Shown here: positions 44,988 to 57,070 of the stretch, piece by piece
Layout: every line of letters starts with the position of its first letter
Numbering within the stretch: position 1 is the stretch's first letter
NCBI RefSeq assembly: GCF_037126465.1
Contig: NC_088202.1
Span: 83,556,160 to 83,620,159, forward strand
Length of the DNA stretch: 64,000 nt
Direction of reading: 5' to 3'
From: Ornithodoros turicata
Taxonomy: Eukaryota; Arthropoda; Arachnida; Ixodida; Argasidae
Notes under the pieces: model-generated
Seen by the model: the letters and a program-made list of their open reading frames with translations, nothing else
What the model was told of the DNA's origin: nothing
The model's database searches: none
Program-made: the position numbers and the translations under genes

Positions 44988-45864
44988 CACCTAACCTAAC
45001 TGATCCTCGTGGCCCGCCAGATCAATCGTCCCCAAATGTGTGTGAGAGCACGTGTGAAATTCAGACCCATTACACGAAATAAGCATGATCACATATAGAA
45101 AAGTGATAGTTCTCAGATGAGAATACCATGATATCCCATACCCAATAGGGGAAAAAAAAGTGACATGAAAATTCAGCTGTCCGGTCTCGTGAAATATATT
45201 CGCGTACATGCCCGACATGGCCGGCGTTGTCAAGCCCGTACCCAGCCCGAGCCCGGTGGCTGAAAGCCGAGCCCGGCCCAGGCCCTCATAAAAAACGCAA
45301 AGCCCGACCTGACCCGACCCGCGGGCCGTGCAGTGCTCTACGTCCTAGTTACCGAGGTGTTTGCGGGAGTGTGACTCCTCCTTCCCTCCCAGGAGAAGTC
45401 TCATTATGTTACAGCATAGCACGCAACTTTTAAACAGGCAGTGTAAAATGCTCGCACATCTTTTACTATTAGTTATTGCCAACAAAAGATCACAGGTCAA
45501 GTAAAGCTTCCGTGTATGGCCATCACTGCCACGGCCTATCACGTTACTCTTCAACATTACGGCTTTCAATCCGTCTTGCTGCCGACTGCTGTATAATATT
45601 GGATGATGATATCGTACCACATCCGCCTGCGCACTTCAATACACCTTTAGTTGCAGTGTCCTCGAAGAAGGACAAAATCTGACTGCTGTTTCTCCATCTG
45701 AATGGAAAGTATACGTTCAAGTGCACAATTTTTTATCGTCTTTTACCATCATTTTTTATCGTCTACGTCGCGATATATTTAGCTGTGAGAGTCACAAGCG
45801 CATTTCTTCCCATTTTACTGGCGTATAACAAGAAATAACCATCCTGTGTACAGATATCACTTAC

Positions 45865-46122
45865 GCACTACTGTCAGGCGAAGTGTATTGCTCGATGTGT
45901 TTCCTTCGCTGTTGACAGCCGAGCACTTGACATCGCTGTTGTCTTTCTTTGAGACAGCTCGCAGCTGCAGGTTCTCTCCTGTTGCGTTTCTGATGAGCGT
46001 TCCGCCCAAGTGCCAGGCTATTCGAGTGGCAGGAGGATTGGCATCGACAGCACAGTGCAAAAGCACGTCATCTCCTTCTCGAAGCGTTGTACTTCCCGAA
46101 GAGAGAAATACGCGTGGGGTGT
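45865..46122 (-). CDS. Side-like gene: Ig domain 4 exon
   Basis: A 258-bp exon, acceptor TTTTATACAG and donor GTGC/GTAAGT, phase 1 at both ends. It encodes TPRVFLSSGSTTLREGDDVL, with first Cys LLHCAVDANPP and core Trp ATRIAWHLGG. The second Cys is SDVKCSAVNSEGN and the G strand is LRLTVV. The REGDDV...C...ANP....I.W pattern matches the fourth Ig domain of Sidestep proteins closely. It joins the preceding exon in frame as LNVQ-Y-TPRV. NAT and NTS are possible glycosylation sites. Confidence 0.92.
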
Positions 46123-49100
46123 CTGTATAAAATATTCAAAATGAACAGCTGCAACAGCTGCAAACTATGTCAAAGAGCATCCTCGCCACTAACATAATCC
46201 ATACCCCGTGGATAATGTGAGCACAGGAAGTGATTCGCACCGTACACACCGCGCCATTCATTTGTGGGGATTTGCATTAAGTATCGTTTCTGTGAATAAT
46301 ACGTTTCACTTATTGTTACTTTATGTCCCTGTGGCTACTACCAACACTGATAAAAGTAGGCTCATTTTTAATATATTCCGTAGGCGTAAGCAAATACCAC
46401 TAACTTAATGCGGGATACTCGGTTTTTTGCACTCGCCTCCGATACTGTTCAGGCGCAGGGTACCCAGCGTTGCCCTGACAACTAATCCGTTCGCAGGAAT
46501 TCATCTCAAGGACAGTGACAAAATGCGTTGTGTTCTTCCTACTCCTCTACAAAACGTTCATAGCAGAGGTAAGGCAGAGCCACAAAAACTATTTCCAACA
46601 TTTTTTTTCGTGGTCTGACAGTTGATAGGTGCAATGTAGTCAAGAGTGCGTGAAATAAAGGTAAAATTTGTGCAGGTTGGTACATCATTTGTTGAAAAGC
46701 GACAAAACTTCCGGCGCTGGGTAAAAGGTATCTGAAACGGAGAGGTCATGAGACACGCACTGAACTTTAAATAAGATGTTTTATTTGATGTGATGTGATA
46801 CGCGATAAATATTATTGTATGGCTTTCCTTCCCATGGCAGATTCATCCAGAAACAACCTAACTTTGTATCGCTATCTATTTCCCTTGTGTAAATGAAGAG
46901 AGAGAGGGGAGAAAACGAACATTTTCTCAATAGTCCGCTCAAGGATTATTGATGTCCTGACCCATTATCATTTTCACTTTGCTCACACGAAACTGACGTT
47001 CTCTGTGTACGTGAAGAATGGACGCGAAAACGGCCAGAGTCGTGTTAGCGTGATCATCCGTACCCTACGCCTGCACCCATTCATCGGGCTGTCTCCGTCT
47101 CAAAAATGTGCCCTTGGCTTGGCTTCGTTCCTGAAAAGGTGCTTAGACATTAACTAAAGGAGTTTTAGAGCTCTTCCTCAGCTGAGGAAGTTCCACTGGC
47201 AAAAACATCACGGCGACGTCCGTTTAAAGGACGAATCAGAGGGCAGCATGCAGGCGATTGTCATTGGCATTGCTCATCGCATCAGTGCGCCCTAAGTTTG
47301 CATTTTTTTATTTCTACTTCTAATCTAATCTAATCTAGCATTGTTTCTGAGGCTGTCTGTTTCGCTTACTGGGCGCCTTGCAGGAGCCCACCACTGAAGC
47401 GGCTCATGGTAGTCAATGACGTTGCCACATTGATTTCATTCTGACGGTTTCTCGTCTTTCCCGACAGAGAATTTTGTCATATTGTCATATTTGTCATACT
47501 TTGCCATATTCAACATCCGGCATCTGCACTTGCGGTACACTTAATCGAAAACTACGCCACTAATGCGACTGGTATTTTCGATATCATCGTCAGTGATCAG
47601 CGAGCAATAAAATGACGCCAGTTTCGGAATCGATGGGTATGCAGGTGACCGTCCCTTTAATTTGTCCGGACGAGCGATAAAAGAACCGACAGCACACGGA
47701 TAAGAAAAGCGTTCGTGCGAAACAGGCCTAAGAATCCCCCTAGTTTCCGTGCTGATGACATCTGGCTTGCGTTCCGGACAGTGCAGTACGCGTTCTTCGA
47801 ATGTCGAATTTCGATTGCTCCAGCTCTCCTGTGCATGCTCCCTGAACCATAGAGATAGGAAACAAAGGCTAGAGGACGGACTTGGCGCGCCTCCCATGCG
47901 ATTCGCCTATCCCCATGTGTGACCTTCAGTACGCAGCCGTCCATTGGGCATGCACAGTGTTTGCAGGCGAGTACCTCCTGCTAAACTACAACGGAGCTGC
48001 GCAGTTTGCGAACAACGCTGAGAAGTCACGTAGCAAAACAGGGCACCCGCGTTCGCTGGCTCCGGTTTCTTCAATTCGCATAATACTAAAAAGAGGTACA
48101 AACGACAGAACGCAGCCAAATAATGATGCACGAAATCTGTATTTTACATTTATTCAATTAAACAAGTATCAGATATCCCCAGTACTTTTTTTTTTTTAAG
48201 TTTGAGCACGCGCCACGAGAAACGACCACGCCAGGTTTAGCGGAATGTGGCAGTCCGTAAAGGCATTCCCCTCCACGACATACGGATATCTGCTTCCGTG
48301 CTGTCACGCCCCAGGGATGGAGTCCAGTCCCCCTGCCCTAAACCGTCTGTTAATCTTTGACATTTTGTACCCAACATGTATCCTGCAGAGTGCATACGGT
48401 TGGCGGATCTTGCGATATGTTTTTTTCCCTTCCTTGATCATAACGGCAAGTTTTTTTAAACATGACTTTGACCTCGAATTTGTTCCATTTTTTAAAACCG
48501 CTCTGCGTGAATATATCTGACTGCCATGGTTCTATTTACTTGTTCTAGTTCTCTGTTATCGCTCTCAATGTTTTTTTTTTTTTTTACTACATGAACGAAG
48601 TAGTCCTGCACCATGTTTATAGTGTATTGCAAAATCTGTTTATAGAAATTTATCATCCTCTTTCCATCTAGTGGTCACATGATGTATCTAAAGCGTTCTT
48701 TATCGCGCTATTATACATACGTACATGTTTTGCTAGCGTACGGTGTAGTGGATGAGGTAATTAAACATAGGGCACAGACAGTTTAATTCAACAGCCATCA
48801 TTCAATGTTTTACTGTTTTGGAATGACACGGAGCGGACTTTTTCTCGGATGATAGCTCCAGCAGTGGTGTTATATCCAGTAACTGTAGCGCCCATGGTCA
48901 TTCCAAAGTGAACTCTAATGGTTTGCGACTTCTCTCTGCCTTAATTTTGACATTGTGAACAATTGTGGTTTATCAAATAAAAAACAAACAAACAAACACA
49001 AACAGTCATCTACGTACCTAAACTGCCTCGTATCGCACAGAGTTATTTTCAAAATTGTCCTCATTGTTCTCTCTACCTTTGCAAGCAGTGCACCACGTCG

Positions 49101-50793
49101 GTGATATTTTGATCCAACGCACGACCCATTTTTGTCGGTATATCCCGTACCTCGTTTCGATAAGGGGTGGGTTCAAGTATATAGATCTAGTAATCGCATG
49201 AATTATTGCGTGCAGCTTCGGTCTGAAACTTTTAGAAACCCAACAATTCCATTGCTTAGTGAAAACACGAAAAGAAAAGTAAAGATAAACTACACCGAGG
49301 GAAGCGATTTTACGTTTTGGTTACTTACTTCCATTAAAACTCTGATACGGGTATGGAGTTTCTTGTATGTATAAATAAAATATATTTCGAGTGGGCCCTC
49401 CAAGCTTCTGAAAGCCCTAATTTACAATTACAATTACGTTGCAATAGACTTTAATGGTGCGTCCCCTCCGTGTACGTTAACAGTAAAAGCACTCGTAGAT
49501 ACATCCGCTCTATATTCTCTACTTTACTCGCCAAATTCGTGGAAGTGTAATACTTAGAATATCTTTCCTTGCCCTCGTTTTTCTTTGTTCTTTTTAGTCT
49601 TGCCCCGACCTGTTCGAAATTTCTTTCCAAGACCACCCTCTGTTAATTAACGAATTCAGATTTTGCTGAAACTACGAGCTCTTCAGATTTATCTGCCAAT
49701 GCAGAGATAATTATTTTTCTTTTGTCTCACATATAGGCGCCTTTTTGTTCCATTCTTTTTATGATGACTTTGATGATTGGAAAGTATGTTTTATGAGTCG
49801 CGAAACTGTGCGCTATAATTTCGTGCAGAATAGCGTGGGGGCGATATATTTATTAGACGAAAGGAAAGAAAAACTGGGGAAACGGGGACGTGGGGAGTCA
49901 AGAATGAAACCCCGGAGAACAAAGAAGCCGATCACATGATTTGGTTTGAAAAGCCCCTCTCGGGAAGTGAATGGGACCAGCAGTCAACGACGCTTTAGGC
50001 TAAATAGCTGGAAAGATCCATGATTCATTGGCGCTTTCCGCATGCGAGGTAGTCAGCAGTAGTTTCCCGCGCCTGCACAGAGATCGTTGTTACAGTTTAT
50101 TACATTTATAACATTTTATAACGTCATGACACAGAAGGCGCGTCCAAAATGCACTGTCGAAACAGCGCCGTGCTACCGGAATCAATTAGCCCTACGCATA
50201 TGTTGAACTGTGAAACTTCTTCAACATCGGAAATAATCTCATCGTATGACGCGAGCTGATGGCTATAGACCTCTCCCTGTTTGTAAACAAATGACGTCAT
50301 AGTGTTCGACAGCGCCACCAATTTGGTAGAGCTGAACTACGCTCGAAGCTAGGGGCGAACGAGGTCGCGCCCGAAAGCCACGGTCATGAGGGGAATACGA
50401 TGGTCCCTGAAAGGGATGCCACCTTCGGTCCTACTTGTCGTTCAGTATGAGGCAGCGAACAAGTGCCCATTCGTGGAACCCAGCCCCCACCCAACCCCAC
50501 CCCACTTCCGCTTTGTTTCGGTTTCAGTCTGTCTACCAACGTCCTGATGACGTTTCTTGGGTAGAGGTCTATTGAATTCTATTTCACCTAGCTTTAATGT
50601 CGTACGAACAGCACGCAGCACTTCTGCTTTACTGCCTCTGCACACAGTCTCACTGACACCAAAAGAAAACGTTAGTGTACTTCCCAACAGGAGTTCTGTC
50701 ACTTTACGTATTTTTCCGACCCTTCGTTGCACGGCTTTTTTTTTTTTTTTTTTTTTTCACTGCGTTACACGGGGAAGTGCTTTCACAACTTAC
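46123..50793 (-). other. Side-like gene: 4.7-kb intron, nothing recognised
   Basis: Contains T runs (about 48188 and 48570, and 22 T at 50736-50757) and a CTAATCTAATCTAATCTA stretch near 47322. No delimited mobile element or additional exon was recognised. Confidence 0.5.
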
Positions 50794-51090
50794 ATTGAAC
50801 GTTGAGCGTTGTGCCGTCGCTGATGTCACTCTTCGGTAAACTTGGATTGTCTGCGCGGCATGTGACGTTGAGCCCATGGTCTTTGGAACTAGCGATGAAG
50901 GATACGGTGCTTAATGTGTAGTTTTGAGCAGCGCCGGGAACATCTCTGACATCGAGCAAACGCTCATTTCCTTTGAACCATGCTATCCTTGCATGAGGAC
51001 GAGCACCTTCTACTCGGCAGCGAATTTTGACTGCTTTTCCTGCGGACACAGGGTGAACGGTAGAACTGATCTTCACAAGGACTGGCTTCA
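50794..51090 (-). CDS. Side-like gene: Ig domain 3 exon
   Basis: A 297-bp exon, acceptor CCATTGCAG and donor CAAT/GTAAGT, phase 1 at both ends. It starts KPVLVKISSTVHPVSAGKAV and has first Cys KIRCRVEGARPHA and core Trp IAWFKGNERL. The second Cys is in LNVTCRADNPSLPKSDISDG. The KP..VKI.S...P..AG, C...G..P....W.K and CRA.NP..P.S.I.DG motifs are diagnostic of the Sidestep third Ig domain. It joins the upstream exon as LDIN-L-KPVL. Confidence 0.93.
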
Positions 51091-51650
51091 CTGCAATGGA
51101 TTGAAATCTTCATTTGCTGGCTGCGAAAGGAACATTGTGAACCACACTGTCACGTTTACGAACCTCCCCATACCGTTATGAATACCGTGCCTAAAAAGTA
51201 ATCGACATGGGTAATGGCATCCTAGACCTGTGATTTAATTCAATCACTGGCACATCTTGTACTATACTGCGCACTACCAGTGGAAAGGTGTGGCACAGTC
51301 ACTCATGTGGCGATGGTTGATTTTCTACTCTCCAGGGACAGGTTGATTGATTGATAAAAAAAGGTTCAATCGTGGCATATTTGTCGACCATATGAGCTTG
51401 CTCTTCTTCCGGCGTCTCTCTGCAGTTACTACATTAGGACTCGTGCGCACGTGGTACCACTGACTGTTTGTGGACTTTTGAGGACCCTGTGCATATGTGA
51501 ATTTACGGTGAGGGTAATGGTTGTGGGGTGCTTCAGGGGCGTCGGATGATGGGAGCAAGGAGGCAGCACCCCCCTTTCATACTCGGAGATCGAGCAGGCG
51601 CATCGTATATATGTAAGTACAATTTTACAGGATTTGAAGTTTCGCTAGTA

Positions 51651-52406
51651 CAGCCATGCCTCGATTATCCGGACACCTCGGGAGTCGTCCCTTTTCGTCT
51701 GGATAACGAATTTACGGACAACCGCACCAAGCAAACTTACGCGGAAACCTGTTAAATTTGGGAGACGTCTTTACAGCTCAGGAAAGCGGAACAAGGAAAG
51801 GATCGTTACTTCAAAAATTCATGCGTTGTGAGCTGCTTGAAATTAGTAGGCACGCCTGTGACAAAACTTTAGTCGCAGTTATGGCAACTGCTGCGTCACC
51901 CTGCTGTTCAAAGAAGCGTAATACCTCAGAAAGTTGGTCCGCGCACATGTTTTTGACTTTTTACAAATGTGTTTCGCATAGGCCAAAAGACAGGCGATGG
52001 TTTCGAACTGCCTGGACATTGACGTTCGCATGTGGATTTCTTGCGCGCGGTGGATACAGGGCCCCTCTTCTTATTTTTTACCATCTCTGCCGTGTGCCCG
52101 CACACACCAAAAGGGAGTGACCTCTGAAGAAAGGGAAGCCAAACAGTACAAAATGCCCGGTGAGCTGTGGCCTGTGGCCCCTTTTCAGGAATAATGTGAA
52201 CACCGCACAGACAAGGGACAGAGGACGTTGACACGTCTCCGGATAAGCGAATCAGAATGACCTAGGCCCTGGAAGATTGGTCCCCCTACTTTCTGTCCTG
52301 GTATGGATAAGGAATTCCGGTTAACCGAGAAAAAATCCAAGGGTCGCAGGTTCGTTCCCGTTAATGAAGTCCGGATAACGAGTTTTCCGGATATCAGAAC
52401 TCCATA
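51651..52406. mobile_element. Possible pogo/Tigger-like MITE
   Basis: The left end CAGCCATGCCTCGATTATCC follows TA. Towards the right, GTCCGGATAACGAGTTTTCC and GGATATCAGAACTCCATATA repeat the ATTATCCGG theme in inverse orientation. ATAACGNNNTTNCCGGA words occur on both sides. Termini of CAG..CTCG.TTATCCGG type next to TA are known from pogo-group elements, but the right boundary is imprecise and the interior codes for nothing. Confidence 0.45.
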
Positions 52407-52445
52407 TAAGCAAGACAGGACGTTAAATATGGTCTGTTAAGCTTT

Positions 52446-52556
52446 CGGCGCACGTTAAAGAATCCTCGGGTGGTCAGAATTAATCCGCAGTCCGACCACT
52501 GTGACGTCGCTTATGATCTGAGTTGTCTCGCGACGCAAAGCTACGAATTATCGTTA
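52446..52556 (+). mobile_element. SINE 3' part (tick-type tail)
   Basis: GCGCACGTTAAAGAATCCTC, GGTGGTCAGAATTAATCC, ACTGTGACGTCGCTTATGAT and CTCGCGACGCAAAGC occur in the order known from abundant tRNA-derived SINEs of ticks. A second, shorter copy is at 57812. No tRNA head is attached. Confidence 0.55.
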
Positions 52557-53155
52557 ACATATCAACGCTTTCACTTGTACGAAGTTTGCTGACTGCAAGT
52601 AACGTTTTCTTTGTGTGTGTGTGTGTTTAAGTAGTAAGGAAAACCCATTACGACGCATGAACATATTCACTGTTACTGTCACTATCCTCCTGTTATTCGC
52701 ACGGACAAAGACCAGCCATTGCGTAATAAACTGAATGCCGTAAGTTAAAACATATTTGGAGTCATTTTGCACTGCGTGTAGGCTGTGTCGTCTGATTACG
52801 CCATCATTCTGCACAGCGAACTTTCCCAGCATACCAATCCTTCGTGCTCCATCTCGCCCCCCTCCCCCCCCCCCTCTTTGTGGCGATGGATTTCCTACGC
52901 CCCTTTAGCTGCTTATGCACCTTTCTATTTTCAAAACAGAGGCGATAGCGGCATCGTTACGTGCAGTTGCTCGCTGCTTGATATGCGAAGATTTGATTTT
53001 GGAGTGTTGGTAAATCACCTGCTTAACCGCCCCGGTCGAATGAACCCTGGGGTACCTGAAAAACTGAAGAAAATGACTGCGCCTATGCGAAACCCTTTCA
53101 TTTCATTTCATGACGTCGTATGACCCTCATTTGTTGATAAGGTTAGGAGTATCTC

Positions 53156-53240
53156 GCTTTGTGACACTTATGCAGTGATGTTAATTGTCATAAAAAGGCG
53201 TATGCCCCGCGCTTTCTACAACGGTATCATTCCGTGCAAT
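53156..53240. mobile_element. Degenerate copy of the hairpin MITE
   Basis: TTGTGACACTTATGCAGTGA, AATTGTCATAAAAAGGCGTA and CAACGGTATCATTC match the reverse complement of 14225-14310 with substitutions. One arm only is preserved. Confidence 0.6.
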
Positions 53241-53861
53241 GACTGGGGTTAAGCGTTTTATGTTCAAGTTTTGTCGGCAGAGTATCGGTGATCAACTGTG
53301 TAAGAGGGTACACTCTAACGCACTCTCTAACACTACACTCTACGTGCCCGACGAAAGAAGGGGTTCATAAGAAACCGGAGGTCCAGAGACGCGCCTTCGG
53401 GAACCGTCTCATTCATGAGGTTCGGGCTGCAGCATTAATAGTTTTAAGCGGCGTGCACAGCGGATTTGCTAAGTCTCCGGGGGGTCGAACATCACTTCGT
53501 TTGTCTACTTCACGTCCCGTTTCTGCGCTGTTTTTTGTATCGTTTTGTGTCCCCTGTGAACACCCGCTTCGTCAGCCGACATACCCATCATTATCTACGA
53601 GATGTCTGTGTAACTTCCCTGTCGTCCGCATTTTGTCGTGCTCTCCTTCGTCTAAACGAAGGAGAGCACTTGCCTTCGAGAGAGTGAAGAGTCTGCCTTG
53701 CATTCGACGCATTTAAGTGAGTTGAACATAGGGGCATATGCCTTACTTAGATGACATACACATTTTGTTCGTGAATGACGTTCCCGCACAGCGCAAGCGC
53801 AACGGCTCGACCATGCACGGTTTAAGCATGCTGTCTCCGAGACAAGTTTAAACAGTGTTGC

Positions 53862-54172
53862 AAGCGAAGGTCCAAATGGTAGCGTGCAGGCAGGGAACCA
53901 GGCAGAAGAACGTCTCGGGTAACAAAACAACGTTTAATCACATGTTGAGGCGATGATGATGGCAGAATGTTTCGGCTCCTCTGGATCCCGCGCTTAAATA
54001 TCTTACAGTCCGAAAACTGATGTCACAGTAGCTGATTGTATACAAGTTTAGACGTCAGCTCCGGTCCAAATAGTGTCTGGAAATGGGGCCAAACTTTCGA
54101 TGTTTCCTGTCGTCGTGTCCTGAAGTCTGTAGGTCACGATGCTACCCGGTTATTGTTGGAGCCTCCAAGGTC
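53862..54172 (-). mobile_element. Possible solo LTR
   Basis: On the minus strand a TATTTAAGCGCGGGATCC promoter-like block is followed about 50 bp later by ATGTGATTAAACG (an altered poly(A) signal) and GTTTTGTTACCC. The segment can be bounded by TG...CA (TGGAGGCTCC to GCTTGCAACA). No flanking duplication or adjacent PBS/PPT confirms it. Confidence 0.3.
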
Positions 54173-54271
54173 CGGTTAGGTCCGGCTGACCGTCGGGATG
54201 AATAGATTGGTTATCCGCTCGTGACCCGCTTTCCCTAAATGTTGTGTTGCAGAATGTAGGAACGGGTTCAC

Positions 54272-55470
54272 GTGGCATGGCGAATTGAAGCAAACAACAG
54301 CTACATCCCCCACACTGCCACCTGTGCTGTGTACGCGCCACCAACGTGGACACTGAATCAGCCCATCGAACAGCAGTCTATCCTTGGCATTGATAACAAA
54401 AATAGCATACCACCTGTCGCTGCATGTAAAGTTACCCTGCACCACATTCATGCCTTCCATAGAACGGAAATATACACTGATGGGTCAATGCGGCAAGGCT
54501 CGTCGACAACGGCGTACTATGTCCCTAGCTACGACTTCGAGCATGCATCTCTGCTTCCGTATGAAACGTCGTCTGTTGAAGCTGAGCTGTTTGCTATTCT
54601 TGCCGCCTTGAAACATATGTCTGCTTCTCCGCCTTGTGCCTTGACAGTATTCACTTACAGTAAAGCGGCCCTAGCTATATCCTGCTATCTTACTCCGTCA
54701 AGATCGTCTGCAACGTGCATTCCATGGTCCTCGTAATGTACAATGAGCTCGTGTCTTCGGGTCACACTGTGTGATTTCAATGGTTCCGAGCCATGTTGCC
54801 TCCGTGGCAATACCCGCGCTGACGCAGCGGCGAAACGTGCATGCCCGTGCTTCTCAGCCGATTGGCGGAGTACACATCGACATCCGCCTGAAATCTGCAA
54901 CTACGCCGCTTCAATACTGTCAGCACGAGGGTGCTTGATAAGGACGTTGCCAGGATCAACCACTTCTTGGGGTCCATTGACCAAACGATGGAGTATATTA
55001 TCTGCAGTCGTGTCTCAAGGAGGGAAGAATCTGTCATCCATCGGCTCCTCAACGTCGCATGCACTCCGTCACTGCTATTCAAAATGGACCAGCAAGACAC
55101 ACCCATATGTTCTACCCGCAACATCGAGGCAGACATTCGACACCTTCTTCTCGATTGCCGCCGTTTCAAAACCTTCCGCGACAAGCTCAAGTCTCACCTG
55201 ACCAGCCTTGGACACTCAAACATAACTCTTGCAACATTACGCAGCGGTGGTATAACCGCAGCGCTTCTCCACTGTCTGCGGGAGACAGGTCTTCTCAGCA
55301 GCCTGCGACATCGTGGGTGGGACGGCGGATGACCCCTGACCTTTGACCATACATCGTCTGCCTCTGACTACCCCAGGAACTTGAATACTCACTAAGGAGT
55401 TAGTTACAAAGGAATAGCAAGCCCTCCATTCTGGCTGACTTTTCCTGCCAAAATGAATATATTCCCCCTC
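54272..55470 (+). pseudogene. RNase-H-type LINE remnant with C-rich end
   Basis: The plus-strand frame 54272-54736 reads YAPPTWTLNQPIEQQSI, aligning with YAPAMWTLERPCIHSNI of the copy at 12017, then RNase H IYTDGSM and VEAELFAIL. The third catalytic Asp is lost (TYSKAAL instead of TDSKAAL). Frameshifts near 54715-54800 break FQW..PSHV from NTRADAAAKRA, and the frame resumes at 54931-55332 (RRFKTFRDKLKSHL, ALLHCLRETGLLSSL). The 3' UTR has GGAATAGCAAGCC, CTGGCTGACTTTTC and AATGAATATATTCCCCC, the C-tailed subfamily. It lies inside an intron of the Side-like gene in opposite orientation. No duplication was found. Confidence 0.85.
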
Positions 55471-56866
55471 ACCCTGTGAACCTTCTCCTCTTGGCCACGA
55501 AAACTAAAGAAAAGTCGATATGGATACCTCATGAACTTCTCGCGAACGGAAGCAATGTTTTGCTTTAGGACGGTGGAGGCAGTGTTCCAGTAGACGCTTG
55601 CTTTCGTCCGTGTTCTGTCATGTCATCGATCTGGCGTGGTTTGCATGGTGTTGTTATAGGCAGTCCTCCTAGTTTCCTCCTAGTTTCCTCCTGTTTAGGA
55701 GGTTGTTGCAGTTCGTCCTGTTTTGTGTGTGCCTTTTGTCTGTGTTTCTGGCTGCGGCGGTGTGAACTTGTCATGTACCGACTTCCTCAACTTCGGACCC
55801 TCAGTTGTTATAGGCGTTTCACATTTTCAGATTGCCACGTGTCTATGTGGCAAGGCACAGGTATGTACCTGGACCTTTTTGTCACTCGTTACTCGCTACA
55901 TGGTCACCATTTATATTCTTTGTCGCATGATGCATGGGAAACGATGCAGCCTCCGTTGGGTACCAGCACAGCTAAACACAGGCAGCAACTGTATTGGCAC
56001 ACTGAAAAAAACTTTTGGATGACATGTGGCATCAGGAAAGACTGGGAAAACGGAATGCAGGTAACAGGTGAGCGTGGAACTCTCTCTCTCTCTCTCTCTG
56101 AGAGGCGAGTTTGTTCATCTTGCTTGTTTCTCTCTCCCGTATAGAAGAACTCATAAACGGTTACTGCATCTTTCGTTCTGCAAGGTTGAATATACAGTTA
56201 ATTAATTAGCTCGTTACTTGAGCTCTGTGTCACGTACGCACACAGATGTGCATACTTCATTACTCACTTTGTGAGAAACAAATGTAGTGAAATCATTCGT
56301 TTGCTTTGTTTTTCGTGTCTTTATGGCGCCAAGGCGCCGATCGACGGTTGAAAATTCAGCGAGAGGGCACGGAAACGGTAAAGGAGAGCGAGAAAGGGCA
56401 ACATGCACTTCTGGAAGACCCCCAAAATGAGGGGGTGATCTGTACCTCTTGATCTTAGCGGGTTTGTGGTACCCTGTAAATGAGGGGTTACATTATTGCC
56501 TTGGGGTAGTGGGCCGCACGTTACGTGGCGAATTTCCCCATTTATTATCATTAGTTTATTTGTTGTTGTTGTTCTTACATTATTGCAATTTTTTACCCTC
56601 TCAATAAGTGGTATCCATTGGTACCAGATTTAGAGTGCACTCCTATATGCATGCAGCCGCTCATAAACCATTTTTTATAAAGTATTTCAGCTGGCCGCCA
56701 ATAATCCACCGGTAGTATCGACGAAACAACGATATGAATCCTAGCTCACATACTCAAAAGCAACGGCTAAACCCTGAATGTTCCAAGTCAAACAATTAAA
56801 TTGATATAGTTCAAAGTGCGCCGATACATACGCGTGAAGTGCCCAAGAAATGTTGAAGTTACTCAC

Positions 56867-57070
56867 AGTTGATATCTAGACTTACTCCGCTGGTGACCGA
56901 AGGAGCCATGTCGGTATTAGAACCGCGGCATTGAAGTTCTGCCATGTAATCACTTCGGTTTAAGGGTCCGTAATGGAGTTCATTTCTCACATATCCTTGC
57001 GGTTGGACAGCGTAACTGTCATCCACGAGGTTTCCTCCTTTCCACCATGTCACTTGTGGAAGAGGGCTTC
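56867..57070 (-). CDS. Side-like gene: second half of Ig domain 2
   Basis: A 204-bp exon, acceptor GTCTTTTGCAG and donor CAACT/GTGAGT, phase 1 at both ends. It encodes SPLPQVTWWKGGNLVDDSYA, the C-C' strand region with the core Trp, and then VRNELHYGPLNRSDYMAELQ. The F-strand Cys is in LQCRGSNTD and the end is VTSGVSLDIN. P.VTWWK.G.L.DDS and L.C..SN.....P.TSGVSLD are Sidestep second-Ig signatures. The first half of this domain, with its B-strand Cys, must come from an exon at higher coordinates. I did not find it before 64000, so the gene extends beyond the window. Confidence 0.92.

Larger units (their letters stand above)
42928..45340. mobile_element. hAT-type element with CCCGG-rich ends, interrupted
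   Basis: Termini TAGAGCACTGCACGGGTCTA and (reverse complement) TAGAGCACTGCACGGCCCGC share 15 bp. Both subterminal zones are packed with GCCCGG/CCGGGC words (42950-43100 and 45225-45325). The ends and composition fit hAT MITEs, but the flanks (CCTTGTCC and CGTCCTAG) share only GTCC, so a clean 8-bp duplication is not seen. Removing the SINE and LINE leaves about 0.8 kb of element sequence. Confidence 0.65.
42423..45864 (-). other. Side-like gene: 3.4-kb intron filled by nested transposons
   Basis: Donor GTGC/GTAAGT at the upstream end and acceptor TCTGTTACAG. About 70 percent is a hAT-type element that itself holds a SINE and a LINE; the rest shows nothing else. Confidence 0.8.
51091..56866 (-). 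other. Side-like gene: 5.8-kb intron with repeats
   Basis: Holds a TA-type MITE (51651), SINE-like tail (52446), a hairpin-MITE fragment (53156), a possible LTR (53862), a plus-strand LINE remnant (54272) and a (CT)n run at 56081-56099. The LINE remnant lies opposite to the host gene's transcription. Confidence 0.7.
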
